A DNA stretch of 18,611 bases, from the NCBI GenBank assembly GCA_041750795.1, contig JBGSYQ010000166.1, positions 1 through 18,611 on the forward strand, read 5' to 3'. The DNA comes from JTS-RE94 sp041750795. Lineage in GTDB: Bacteria; Planctomycetota; Planctomycetia; Pirellulales; PALSA-1355. Positions 8,897-15,383 of the stretch are shown piece by piece. Below the pieces are notes generated by a model. That model had not been told where the DNA came from and did no database searches. It was given only the letters and a program-made list of their open reading frames with translations. The stretch's first letter is position 1; each line of letters opens with the position of its first letter. The position numbers and the translations under genes are program-made.

Positions 8897-9601
8897 TCAG
8901 TACGGACTGCTGCCGAGGTCCGCCGTCTCGGGCGCATCGCAAAGCGCGTTCAAATCCGCTAACGCGCGCTCGCGAACGTGCCCTTCTGCGATCACGAACA
9001 GTCGATCGGCCAGCAGTTTCGCCTCGCTGCGGCTGTGGGTGACGTGGACCGTCGTCAGGCCGTTGTGTTTTTGAATGGTGCGCAGCAGCTCGCACAGCCG
9101 GTCGCGAGTCGACTCGTCGAGGGCATTCAGCGGTTCGTCGAGCAACAACAAACGCGGGCGAAACGAAAGCGCCCGACCAAGCGCGACGCGCTGCGCCTCG
9201 CCGCCGCTGAGACCGCGCATCCGGCGATCGAGCAGCAGGCCGATGCCCAGCACGTCGGCCAGTTCGTCCACGCGCTGGCGGAGCAAGGCACGCGACGCGC
9301 GCCTCAGGCGCAGGGCGAATTCCAAGTGTTCGCGCACCGTCATGGTCGGAAACAGGGCCAGGTCTTGCGGCACGTAGCCGATGTTCCGATTGGCCGGTTT
9401 CCACTGCGTCACGTCGGTGCCATCCAATCGAATGCGACCGCTTTCGATCGGCCGCAAACCACAGACGGCTTCGAGAATCGTCGACTTTCCCTGGCCCGTG
9501 CCGCCCATCAACACGGCATAGTCTCCCTCGGGAACGACGGCCGAGACGTTCGTCAGCACGAACGCGCCGCTACGGACGGTGACGTTTTCGATTTCGATCA
9601 T
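8897..9601 (-). CDS. modC: ABC transporter ATP-binding protein, ModC-like, without a regulatory C-terminal domain
   Basis: 234-residue ATPase subunit of an oxyanion importer. Motifs are complete: Walker A GGTGQGKST at 33-41, Q-loop YVPQD with Gln79, signature LSGGEAQR at 131-138, Walker B LLLLDEP at 151-157, and the switch His189 in HVTHS. Classical ModC is about 350 residues and carries a C-terminal Mop/TOBE molybdate-binding domain. Here the protein stops soon after the nucleotide-binding domain. Its ATG overlaps the permease stop by 4 bases (ATGA). The neighbours support import of molybdate, tungstate or a related oxyanion. Which one is not visible from sequence. Confidence 0.88.
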   Translation of the reverse strand: MIEIENVTVRSGAFVLTNVSAVVPEGDYAVLMGGTGQGKSTILEAVCGLRPIESGRIRLDGTDVTQWKPANRNIGYVPQDLALFPTMTVREHLEFALRLRRASRALLRQRVDELADVLGIGLLLDRRMRGLSGGEAQRVALGRALSFRPRLLLLDEPLNALDESTRDRLCELLRTIQKHNGLTTVHVTHSRSEAKLLADRLFVIAEGHVRERALADLNALCDAPETADLGSSPY

Positions 9602-10455
9602 GCCATCACCCGGGTTCCCAACAGGCGGACCACGCCGAGCACGGCCATCGCGGCGACCACCATGACCAGCGATACGGCGACGGCCGCCTCCAACTGGCCG
9701 ACACTGAGCTCCAGAAAGACCGTCGTCGACAAGACCTCCGTGCGCATCCGCGTCGCCCCGGCGAACACGAGAATCGGACCAAATTCGCCAAGAGACCGTG
9801 CCCAGGCGATCGTCAGCGCGGCGACCATGCCACGCCAGGCCTGCGGCAGCACCACGTGAAAAAACACCTGGCTGCGCCGGCAACCGAGCGTCAGCGCCAC
9901 CTGTTCGGCCCGGGTGTCGATCTGGTCGAACGTGACGCGCATGGTCTGCACCGCAAAGGCACAGGCCACGGAGAACTGCGCCAGCACGACCGCCGGCTCC
10001 GCGTAGGTGATGCGCACGCCCAGGTATCGCTCGACCAGCTCTTCCAGATTCGTTCCTCCCAGCGGCAGGTGAAACAGAATCAACAGGCTGAGGCCGATGA
10101 CCAGCGGCGGCAGCACGATCGGAATATCGATGGCGGTGTCAATCAGCCAGCGGCCGCGGAATGCAAACCGCGACAGCAGGTAGCCGAGTGGCGTGGCCAC
10201 AAAGATGGAAAGCAACGCCGAGAGAGTACACGTGATCAACGTGAGCCGCACGGCGTATTGAATCTCTGGTTTTTGCAGCGCCTGTTCGATGTGGACCGGC
10301 GAAGTGAATGCCAGGTCGGCCGCCAGCATCAGTACGATCAGCACGATATAGCTTCCGCCGATGCCACCCAGGACGACGAAGAACGGGATGTCGGAGCCTG
10401 CTTTGTGCCGCAATTGCGGCGCGGCGGATGTAACGTCAGGCGGCGAAGCGCTCAT
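9598..10455 (-). CDS. modB: ABC transporter permease, ModB-like
   Basis: 285-residue inner-membrane permease with about six predicted helices: near the N-terminus (FFVVLGGIGGSYIVLIVLML), TLITCTLSALLSIF, DIPIVLPPLVIGLSLLILF, a helix in the AQFSVACAFAV region, LTIAWARSLGEFGPILVFAG, and AVSLVMVVAAMAVLGVV. The stretch LPQAWRGMVAALTIAWARSL is the EAA-type coupling loop, and ARSLGEFG is typical of ModB/CysT-type permeases. The ATG at 10455 overlaps the stop of the binding-protein gene by 4 bases and has GAGG upstream. A longer in-frame extension is rejected because it lies inside that gene. It would form the channel with the ATPase encoded next. Confidence 0.88.
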   Translation of the reverse strand: MSASPPDVTSAAPQLRHKAGSDIPFFVVLGGIGGSYIVLIVLMLAADLAFTSPVHIEQALQKPEIQYAVRLTLITCTLSALLSIFVATPLGYLLSRFAFRGRWLIDTAIDIPIVLPPLVIGLSLLILFHLPLGGTNLEELVERYLGVRITYAEPAVVLAQFSVACAFAVQTMRVTFDQIDTRAEQVALTLGCRRSQVFFHVVLPQAWRGMVAALTIAWARSLGEFGPILVFAGATRMRTEVLSTTVFLELSVGQLEAAVAVSLVMVVAAMAVLGVVRLLGTRVMA

Positions 10456-12029
10456 GGCAACACCTCGCTTGCGTCGACCCAGCCGAAGCCTTCGCTCGCA
10501 AACTGCTGGTGCGAGGCGTCGGCGCGGATCGCTTGCAACAATCGCTCCATGAGCCGTTTGTTCTGCGAGTCTTTCGCGGTTCCGAAAGGTTGCGTGGCCA
10601 CCGAACAAGGTAAGCCCTGAATGCGAATCGCGTCGAGAAACTCGGCCGAGCCGGCCGCATTGCTCAAGTAAGCCACCGCTGCGTCGAGCGACCCGGACCG
10701 CATCTGGTTGACGAGCATGTCGCCGGTCGGCGATTGCACGACGACGTTCTTCATCACTTCGCTCTCAACGCCCCCTTCGCGGAAGGTGCGCTGCGTCAGC
10801 CAGCCCATGGCGCACTGCTTCTCGTGGCCGATGCCGACGCGCAGGTCCGGCTTGCCCAGATCGCGCAGCGACGCCACGCCGAACGGATTTCCCTTCTTGA
10901 CGAGGATGACAAGTTCATTTTGTGAAATGTCTGCGGCGCCGGGAAACAATTCCTGCACTTGTTGCATGAACTCGACGTCGCAGGCAAAGTACGCGTCGGG
11001 CACCTGGCCAGCCTTCATCTGCGCCACCAGGATGCCGCAGCCGTTATAGACCCGCAGCACGCGGACCCCTTCGCGCTCTTCGAACGCGGCGATCGTCTGC
11101 TCGATTGCCGGGCGGAGCATCGAACCGGCGTACAACGTGACCTCGGGCTGCTCGCTCCAGGCGTCTCCCTCGATCGGATCGAAGCCGAACTCGCGATAGC
11201 GGACCAGTCCCTTGTCCCTGGCCGACAAGTACCGCGCGAAGTGCAAGGCCCGCCGCGTTTGGCGACTCGTCGTCAGCACCGTTGCCGCAATATCGGCTTG
11301 TGCGGCGTCCAGTTCCGGCAGGGCGACGGCCTCCAGCGAATCGTAGTTGTGGAGCACGGCGTCGAACACGATTCCGGCGTCGACGGCGCCGACCTTGACG
11401 TCGTTGGCCACGTCGTTGATCGTCGTCGTGTAGACCACCGTGCGGTTGTCCAGTGCGTCCCAGTGCCCGGCGGCGGAGAGCACATCGCGGGTCAGCTTGC
11501 CGATGGCCGTGCTGTCGGGCGAGGCCTGAGCGACGCGAACGTCGGGCCGCAGCAAATCGTCCCAGTTCTTGATCTGTTTCGGGTTTCCCTTCGCCACGGC
11601 GACAACGGCTTGCATGCCAGCCAGCGGGAACTCTTCGGCCGCCAGGTTTCGCTCGCGCGCCAGAGCCAGATAGCTGTCGTCGGCCGGCAGATAGAGATCG
11701 CCGGTCTTCGACACCTCCAAGCCCGCCAGCAAGGTTTGCGATGGTCCGTATTGAACGTGCAGCGGAACACCGAACTCTCGTTCGTAATCGCCGCGGATCG
11801 CCTCCATGACCGGCTGATTGCTGGCCGCGCACAGGATCACGAGCGGCTGCCCGGGCGCATCGTCCGCGGGCCGTAGCCTCATGCTCCCCAGCAACAGCCC
11901 AATGACTCCCATCAACGCGACCGCCGCGACGACGAGCCGAATGGCCGAGCCACCGCGATAGCGTCTCGCCATCCGCCTGCGCGTCGGCCCAACGTACGAC
12001 CAGGGAGGTAGTGCCTGGGACAGTTTCAT
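10452..12029 (-). CDS. modA: Membrane-anchored tandem ModA-like periplasmic oxyanion-binding protein
   Basis: 525 residues, about twice a normal ModA. An N-terminal basic stretch and a single hydrophobic helix at about 31-50 (LVVAAVALMGVIGLLLG) anchor it. No lipobox is present. Two type-II periplasmic binding modules follow: module 1 about 62-290 (VILCAASNQP with Ser70, QYGPSQTLLAGLE with Ser97) and module 2 about 295-520 (VTLYAGSMLRP with Ser303, YNGCGILVAQM with Cys331). The spacing of the paired ligand-site motifs, 27 and 28 residues, supports a tandem duplication. The start is placed at the ATG at 12029, about 50 bases below a good promoter. An ATG at 11972 is an alternative, and the longer frame to 12224 would begin upstream of the promoter. 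The protein should deliver substrate to the permease encoded next. Confidence 0.85.
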   Translation of the reverse strand: MKLSQALPPWSYVGPTRRRMARRYRGGSAIRLVVAAVALMGVIGLLLGSMRLRPADDAPGQPLVILCAASNQPVMEAIRGDYEREFGVPLHVQYGPSQTLLAGLEVSKTGDLYLPADDSYLALARERNLAAEEFPLAGMQAVVAVAKGNPKQIKNWDDLLRPDVRVAQASPDSTAIGKLTRDVLSAAGHWDALDNRTVVYTTTINDVANDVKVGAVDAGIVFDAVLHNYDSLEAVALPELDAAQADIAATVLTTSRQTRRALHFARYLSARDKGLVRYREFGFDPIEGDAWSEQPEVTLYAGSMLRPAIEQTIAAFEEREGVRVLRVYNGCGILVAQMKAGQVPDAYFACDVEFMQQVQELFPGAADISQNELVILVKKGNPFGVASLRDLGKPDLRVGIGHEKQCAMGWLTQRTFREGGVESEVMKNVVVQSPTGDMLVNQMRSGSLDAAVAYLSNAAGSAEFLDAIRIQGLPCSVATQPFGTAKDSQNKRLMERLLQAIRADASHQQFASEGFGWVDASEVLP

Positions 12030-12084
12030 AGTGGCGGGGGGAATAGGGGAGGGACGAACGGAACGGAGCCGGGCATTACGCCCT

Positions 12085-12114
12085 ATCATATCGCCCCGCG
12101 ATGGGGGCATGCAA
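12085..12114 (-). promoter_or_regulatory. Sigma70-like promoter for the transporter / sulfur-carrier / propeller operon
   Basis: On the minus strand TTGCAT (12109-12114) and TATGAT (12085-12090) are separated by 18 bases. Transcription would start near 12078 and leave a leader of about 50 bases before the ATG at 12029. The spacer contains inverted GCCCC/GGGGC arms, a possible operator. No ModE-type palindrome was seen. Confidence 0.5.
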
Positions 12115-12127
12115 CAAACGACGGTTG

Positions 12128-12145
12128 CGAGCGGTGTGCCGCTCG
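12128..12145. repeat. 7-bp inverted repeat just upstream of the operon promoter
   Basis: CGAGCGG at 12128-12134 and CCGCTCG at 12139-12145 flank a 4-base centre. It sits between the lipoprotein gene stop and the promoter -35 box. It could be a regulator site or a weak attenuating hairpin. There is no T-tract, so it is not an intrinsic terminator. Confidence 0.4.
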
Positions 12146-12233
12146 TATCGCGCCAAGTTGCGTGCGGCGACTCGATGCCCGGAATTGCCGAAAATGCGAC
12201 GCTGGGTACCGCCCCCCCGCGCAATTCAAGCGG

Positions 12234-13373
12234 TCATGCGAAGCGAATCAACGCGAGCATGACGACGACCAGCAACAGGCCAATCAACACGATGCCCGCA
12301 ATGAAGCTCGACTCGGATGCGGAATCCGTGCTGGAGTCGGACGGCTGCAGTATGGCTGCCGCCGCGGGTGCGCCGGCCGGAATGGCGACAAGTTCCGGTT
12401 CGCCCGAGGCGATGCTCGCTCGCGCGGCCAGGACTTCGGGGGGAGGTGCTTCGTTGAACAGCAAAATGTCCCAATCGGCCGCCAGCAGAAGGTCAAAGCC
12501 GGGGTTGAGATCCTTGATCTCGCAGGAGCAGGCCCCCACCAGGAATGCGGCGGACTCGTGTACATTGTCGGCCGTGATGCCGGCGCCGATCAATGGCAGC
12601 AGGGCTCGGCCGCGACCGAATACCGGAAAAACCATTGGCTCGTTGAACTCGATCAGATCGGGCTCGCTGCCCAGCAGCATCTCGACCAGCGGTTGCTCGG
12701 CGGCGACGCCTCGCGGCACGCGCACCAAGGAGAACGTCACCCGCAAGGGAGCGGTGCTCAGCAAGGCATCTTGGGGAGCACTAGTTAGTTCCGGAAGCTG
12801 CAGCCGTTGCGAGAGTTGCTCCAGTTCCTCCTCCAGTTGCGCGGCGACGGCGTCGTCTTTGTCGGTCTGGCCGCATTCCAACATCAGCCACACGGCTGTC
12901 TGACCGTCGGCCAATCGCTCAATCAACTCCGTACGCAATGGCGAGGCGATGAGCCGGTCGACTTCGTCGGCGCTGAGCGGTCCGGACCAGATCCGCTGAT
13001 CGTTCCGCAGGCTCAGCGGGTACTGCACCACCAGCCAAGGCAACTGCGGCGGCGACTGCGTGGCCAACAGTTCCCTATCGGCATCGTCCTGGATCGCATC
13101 GACATCGACGAGGCGGAACAGGACGTTGCAGGACGCGCCACCAGCCGGCCCTTCCAAGGGTTGAATGAGCGACTGTTGGGCCTCGGTCAGAGGCCCTTGA
13201 TGGAACAACGTCACGCGATACGGATCTGGATGCCACCGCTCGAGTGCATAGCGAAAGACCGGCACATTGCAGGCGCGAGTCATGGCACCGCAGCCCAGCA
13301 GGGTGCCCAATATGAGCGCAACGATCCCACCACGGTGAACCACTCGCAACACGATGGCAGGGAGGCGCTTCAT
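12234..13373 (-). CDS. Planctomycete-type lipoprotein with CNVPVFRYALERW motif and C-terminal membrane helix
   Basis: 379 residues, function unknown. The ATG at 13373 is preferred to a TTG 21 bases upstream. The N-terminus is basic then hydrophobic and ends LLGC with Cys28, a probable lipobox. Next comes CNVPVFRYALERW at 35-47, a motif I recall from many planctomycete proteins of unknown role. The middle has two beta-rich stretches. Near 265-300 lie GRGRALLPLIG and ACSCEIKDLNPG, with a Cys-X-Cys pair at about 281-283. The last 25 residues are a hydrophobic helix (IVLIGLLLVVVMLAL) that would place the C-terminus in the cytoplasm. It is on the same strand as the operon and about 200 bases upstream, but the operon has its own promoter, so co-function is only suggested. 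Confidence 0.8.
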   Translation of the reverse strand: MKRLPAIVLRVVHRGGIVALILGTLLGCGAMTRACNVPVFRYALERWHPDPYRVTLFHQGPLTEAQQSLIQPLEGPAGGASCNVLFRLVDVDAIQDDADRELLATQSPPQLPWLVVQYPLSLRNDQRIWSGPLSADEVDRLIASPLRTELIERLADGQTAVWLMLECGQTDKDDAVAAQLEEELEQLSQRLQLPELTSAPQDALLSTAPLRVTFSLVRVPRGVAAEQPLVEMLLGSEPDLIEFNEPMVFPVFGRGRALLPLIGAGITADNVHESAAFLVGACSCEIKDLNPGFDLLLAADWDILLFNEAPPPEVLAARASIASGEPELVAIPAGAPAAAAILQPSDSSTDSASESSFIAGIVLIGLLLVVVMLALIRFA

Positions 13374-13428
13374 GGAACAATAGCGAATCGTCAATCTCCG
13401 GAATGGATGGGCAAGTTTCTTGCGCTGC

Positions 13429-13452
13429 GTAAACCAATGCGTCTTGGTTTAC
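13429..13452. promoter_or_regulatory. Perfect 9-bp dyad upstream of the lipoprotein gene (operator-like)
   Basis: GTAAACCAA at 13429-13437 and TTGGTTTAC at 13444-13452 are exact inverted repeats around a 6-base centre, TGCGTC. The element lies 56 bases before the ATG at 13373 and is A/T-richer than its surroundings. That fits a dimeric regulator site in the promoter or leader. Confidence 0.45.
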
Positions 13453-13711
13453 ATTGAGCGGCGTAGCCTGCATTGTAAGCAATCAAGCCGTCCATTGCAG
13501 CACCCGCGGCCGTGACTTTGGGGGGGCAGGGTTTGCGGTGTCGCTGATGCCGTACAATTCGTGGCTGCAACCCGGCGACGCTGAGTTAAATTGCCGCGGA
13601 AAGGATGCCGCCAATTCCGGAGAAACGCTTGACCGCGACGCACGGAATCCGACATTGGCAGGAATCCGCCAGACGCTCGAATCCACCCGCGCTGGCGATG
13701 TTATCGCGCGC
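13453..13711. other. Non-coding stretch with no recognised feature
   Basis: Open frames here have no ribosome binding site and no family resemblance. A TACAAT-like hexamer occurs on the minus strand near 13470, without a convincing -35 partner. I see nothing else. Confidence 0.4.
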
Positions 13712-13746
13712 AAAAAAAACCCACTCGCGAGACCGCCACGAGTGGG
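13712..13746 (-). terminator. Intrinsic terminator (minus strand)
   Basis: On the minus strand CCCACTCG (13739-13746) pairs with CGAGTGGG (13720-13727) across an 11-base loop. It is followed at once by eight T (complement of 13712-13719). The only minus-strand gene before it ends 440 bases upstream and has its own strong hairpin, so the terminator may end a separate small transcript. Confidence 0.75.
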
Positions 13747-13880
13747 ACCGGGTACCGCACACGGCGGACCGAACGGTTTTGCGTCCGACTCAAAACTGGT
13801 AGGGGAGTTGAGACGGAAGATTGCACCACCTCGCGGCGGCAGCAGGAGGCAAATGGCAGCTTGGGTGGCGTGGCCACTTG
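13712..13880 (-). ncRNA. Candidate small structured RNA ending at the intrinsic terminator
   Basis: Between the Cys-rich gene and the terminator, the minus strand can form four stems in a row: GTGGC/GCCAC at 13865-13877; CCGTCTCAA with TTGAGTCGG (13808-13816 with 13785-13793, one mismatch); CCGC/GCGG at 13755-13767; and the terminator stem. No open frame here looks real. The 5' end is unknown, and the sequence CTATAGGGGTAGGAGG lies near 13895-13910. It does not match tmRNA, SRP RNA or RNase P RNA as far as I can tell. The alternative is a long 3' untranslated region. Confidence 0.4.
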
Positions 13881-14101
13881 TGCAACGACGCGTCCTCCTA
13901 CCCCTATAGGCGCGGAAATCGCCGAAAGTGGACGCAAAATAATCGCCGGATCGAATAGATTCCTGCCAACGGGGCAGCGATCGATCGGGGGGCCTGCATT
14001 CCATCTATTGACATGGAAAGCAGTTGCGCAAATTGTCAGCGCGCCGCATGGTAGTGGGGCTGCCGCTCGAAATTCTCAGCGACCGAGGGCGACCCACCGA
14101 G

Positions 14102-14157
14102 GGCGACCTTGCCGAGCTGCACGGCCGCAATGCCGGCAAGGTCGCCACTCGAGTGGC
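14102..14157 (-). terminator. Strong hairpin plus 14-bp palindrome after the Cys-rich gene
   Basis: Exact 13-bp arms at 14102-14114 (GGCGACCTTGCCG) and 14134-14146 enclose a 19-base loop. Overlapping the right arm is a perfect palindrome, GCCACTCGAGTGGC, at 14144-14157. It starts about 30 bases after the stop at 14186. There is no T-tract, so it may act as a 3'-end stabiliser or a factor-dependent terminator. Confidence 0.45.
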
Positions 14158-14185
14158 CAGCTATCTCGTTGTCGCTCTTTGGCGC

Positions 14186-15028
14186 TTAGCGAACCAGTCC
14201 CGCGTCGCGACGGGCCTGTTCGATCCACAAGCGAGCCCGACCTTGTACGCGCTCCATCCGCTTGCCCCAGCCCGAGATCGGCTCACGCAACTCGGCTTGA
14301 ACGGCCTGCTCGCGAGCCTCGACGGCCGCCTCGGCGCCATACAGGTCGTACATCGCCAAAGCGCGATAGTAGTGATACAACGCGTTGTCCGGCTCGGCGC
14401 TGGCCGCGACTTCGAACTCGCGCGCCGCGTCGTTCAAGGAGCCGTTGCGATAGGCGTTCAAGCCGCGCTCAAAATCGGCGCTGCCATCGGCCTGGCGGTT
14501 TCGCAAGCCGGCCAGCAGAATCAACGGACGCCGCGCTGCGGCCGACTGATCGATTCCGGCGCTGGGCAGCGGGGGAGCATCGCCGGCGGGCCCGTCGTAG
14601 ATCGTCTTGGAATCGCTGCCGCCAGTGTTGCAACTGCTGCAACCGCTGGTGCAGCCGGCGCCGCAACTGCCGCAACCGTCGCCGCAGCCATAGCACCCCA
14701 CCGAGGCAAAGCAGCTTCCGCAACCGCGCAGACAGCGCTTCCAGGCCTTATGTGCGGCCAGCCGCGGATGCTTCACGCAAGCGCCGCAGCCATATCTCGC
14801 ATGACCGCAGCCGCCGCAACCGATGCCGCAATAGCCGTAGCCCGAGTAACAACCGCTGGCGACGTACGGCGCGATGCAGCCGCCGCACGGCCCGCAGTTC
14901 GGATAGTACACGCCGTACCAAACCGGAATCGAGCGATATCGGTGGCACAGCGCCTCCGCATTGCTCGACATGCTCGCCACGATGACAGCCGTCATGGCGG
15001 CAACCGCCCAACAGGTAGATTTCAACAT
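14186..15028 (-). CDS. Exported Cys/Gly-rich protein with TPR-like C-terminal region
   Basis: 280 residues. The ATG at 15028 has GGGGAG 8 bases upstream and opens with a signal peptide (MLKSTCWAVAAMTAVIVASM, cleavage near NAEA). The mature N-terminal half contains about 20 cysteines in roughly 125 residues, in Gly-Cys runs such as CGPCGGC, GIGCGGCG and GCGDGCGSCGAGC. A linker follows, then a helical part with a tetratricopeptide-like unit (FERGLNAYRNGSLNDAAREF and ALYHYYRALAMYDL). The Cys-rich part could form disulfide cross-links, bind metal or act as a cell-surface scaffold, and TPR units bind proteins. Specific function is unknown. It is divergent from the Cys-rich beta-barrel gene across 355 bases. 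Confidence 0.8.
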   Translation of the reverse strand: MLKSTCWAVAAMTAVIVASMSSNAEALCHRYRSIPVWYGVYYPNCGPCGGCIAPYVASGCYSGYGYCGIGCGGCGHARYGCGACVKHPRLAAHKAWKRCLRGCGSCFASVGCYGCGDGCGSCGAGCTSGCSSCNTGGSDSKTIYDGPAGDAPPLPSAGIDQSAAARRPLILLAGLRNRQADGSADFERGLNAYRNGSLNDAAREFEVAASAEPDNALYHYYRALAMYDLYGAEAAVEAREQAVQAELREPISGWGKRMERVQGRARLWIEQARRDAGLVR

Positions 15029-15383
15029 TTCAATGGCTCCCCACTCCAGGATCGTCCAGCGATTACACCCTCCGCGCATCCGCTACATCGTCGCGCATTT
15101 AACTCATGCTTTAAACCTGCCGGCTAGAGTGTGGATTCTCCGGCAAGTCAGGGCGCACGATCGCGCCAGCCATCACGCGCCGACGAGGAGCGCGGTTCGA
15201 CTGGCGCCATGCCACTCGGTCGGCGCGGTCGCGGCGTGCCGACTCTGCGGGTTATTCCGGGCGGCAAACCAAAGTCCAATGCTGGGCATTCGCCGGTCGA
15301 TAAGGCGAGTAGTTCAGTCGGTAATGGAGTGAATCGATCTAGGGGGTGCCGGGGCACGCCTCCTCCACGCAAAGGAGGAACGG
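15029..15383. other. Divergent intergenic region between two Cys-rich envelope-protein genes
   Basis: These 355 bases should hold the start signals for both flanking genes. I see ribosome binding sites on both sides, GGGGAG (minus strand, 15037-15042) and AGGAGG (plus strand), and an A/T-richer stretch near 15097-15115 containing TTTAAA. I see no consensus promoter pair. Short frames across it look spurious. Confidence 0.5.
15346..15379 (+). promoter_or_regulatory. Two leader hairpins, the second covering the Shine-Dalgarno sequence
   Basis: GTGCC/GGCAC at 15346-15357 is followed by TCCTCC (15361-15366) pairing exactly with GGAGGA (15374-15379) across a 7-base loop. The second stem covers the ribosome binding site of the gene starting at 15384. 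Translation could therefore depend on melting or on a trans-acting factor. Confidence 0.45.

Noticed and set aside
8589..9404. Long N-terminal extension of the E1-like gene
   Set aside because: It would overlap the MoaD and ATPase genes in another frame. The family N-terminus begins at 8588.
12001..12120. Molybdenum-cofactor riboswitch in the operon leader
   Set aside because: The predicted leader is only about 50 bases and lacks the multi-stem architecture of that RNA.
12030..12224. N-terminal extension of the tandem binding protein
   Set aside because: It would start upstream of the likely promoter, adds no signal-like sequence, and the anchor helix lies further downstream.
13483..14004. 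A 173-residue minus-strand open frame over the terminator and candidate RNA
   Set aside because: No ribosome binding site, no family pattern, and an intrinsic terminator hairpin falls inside it.
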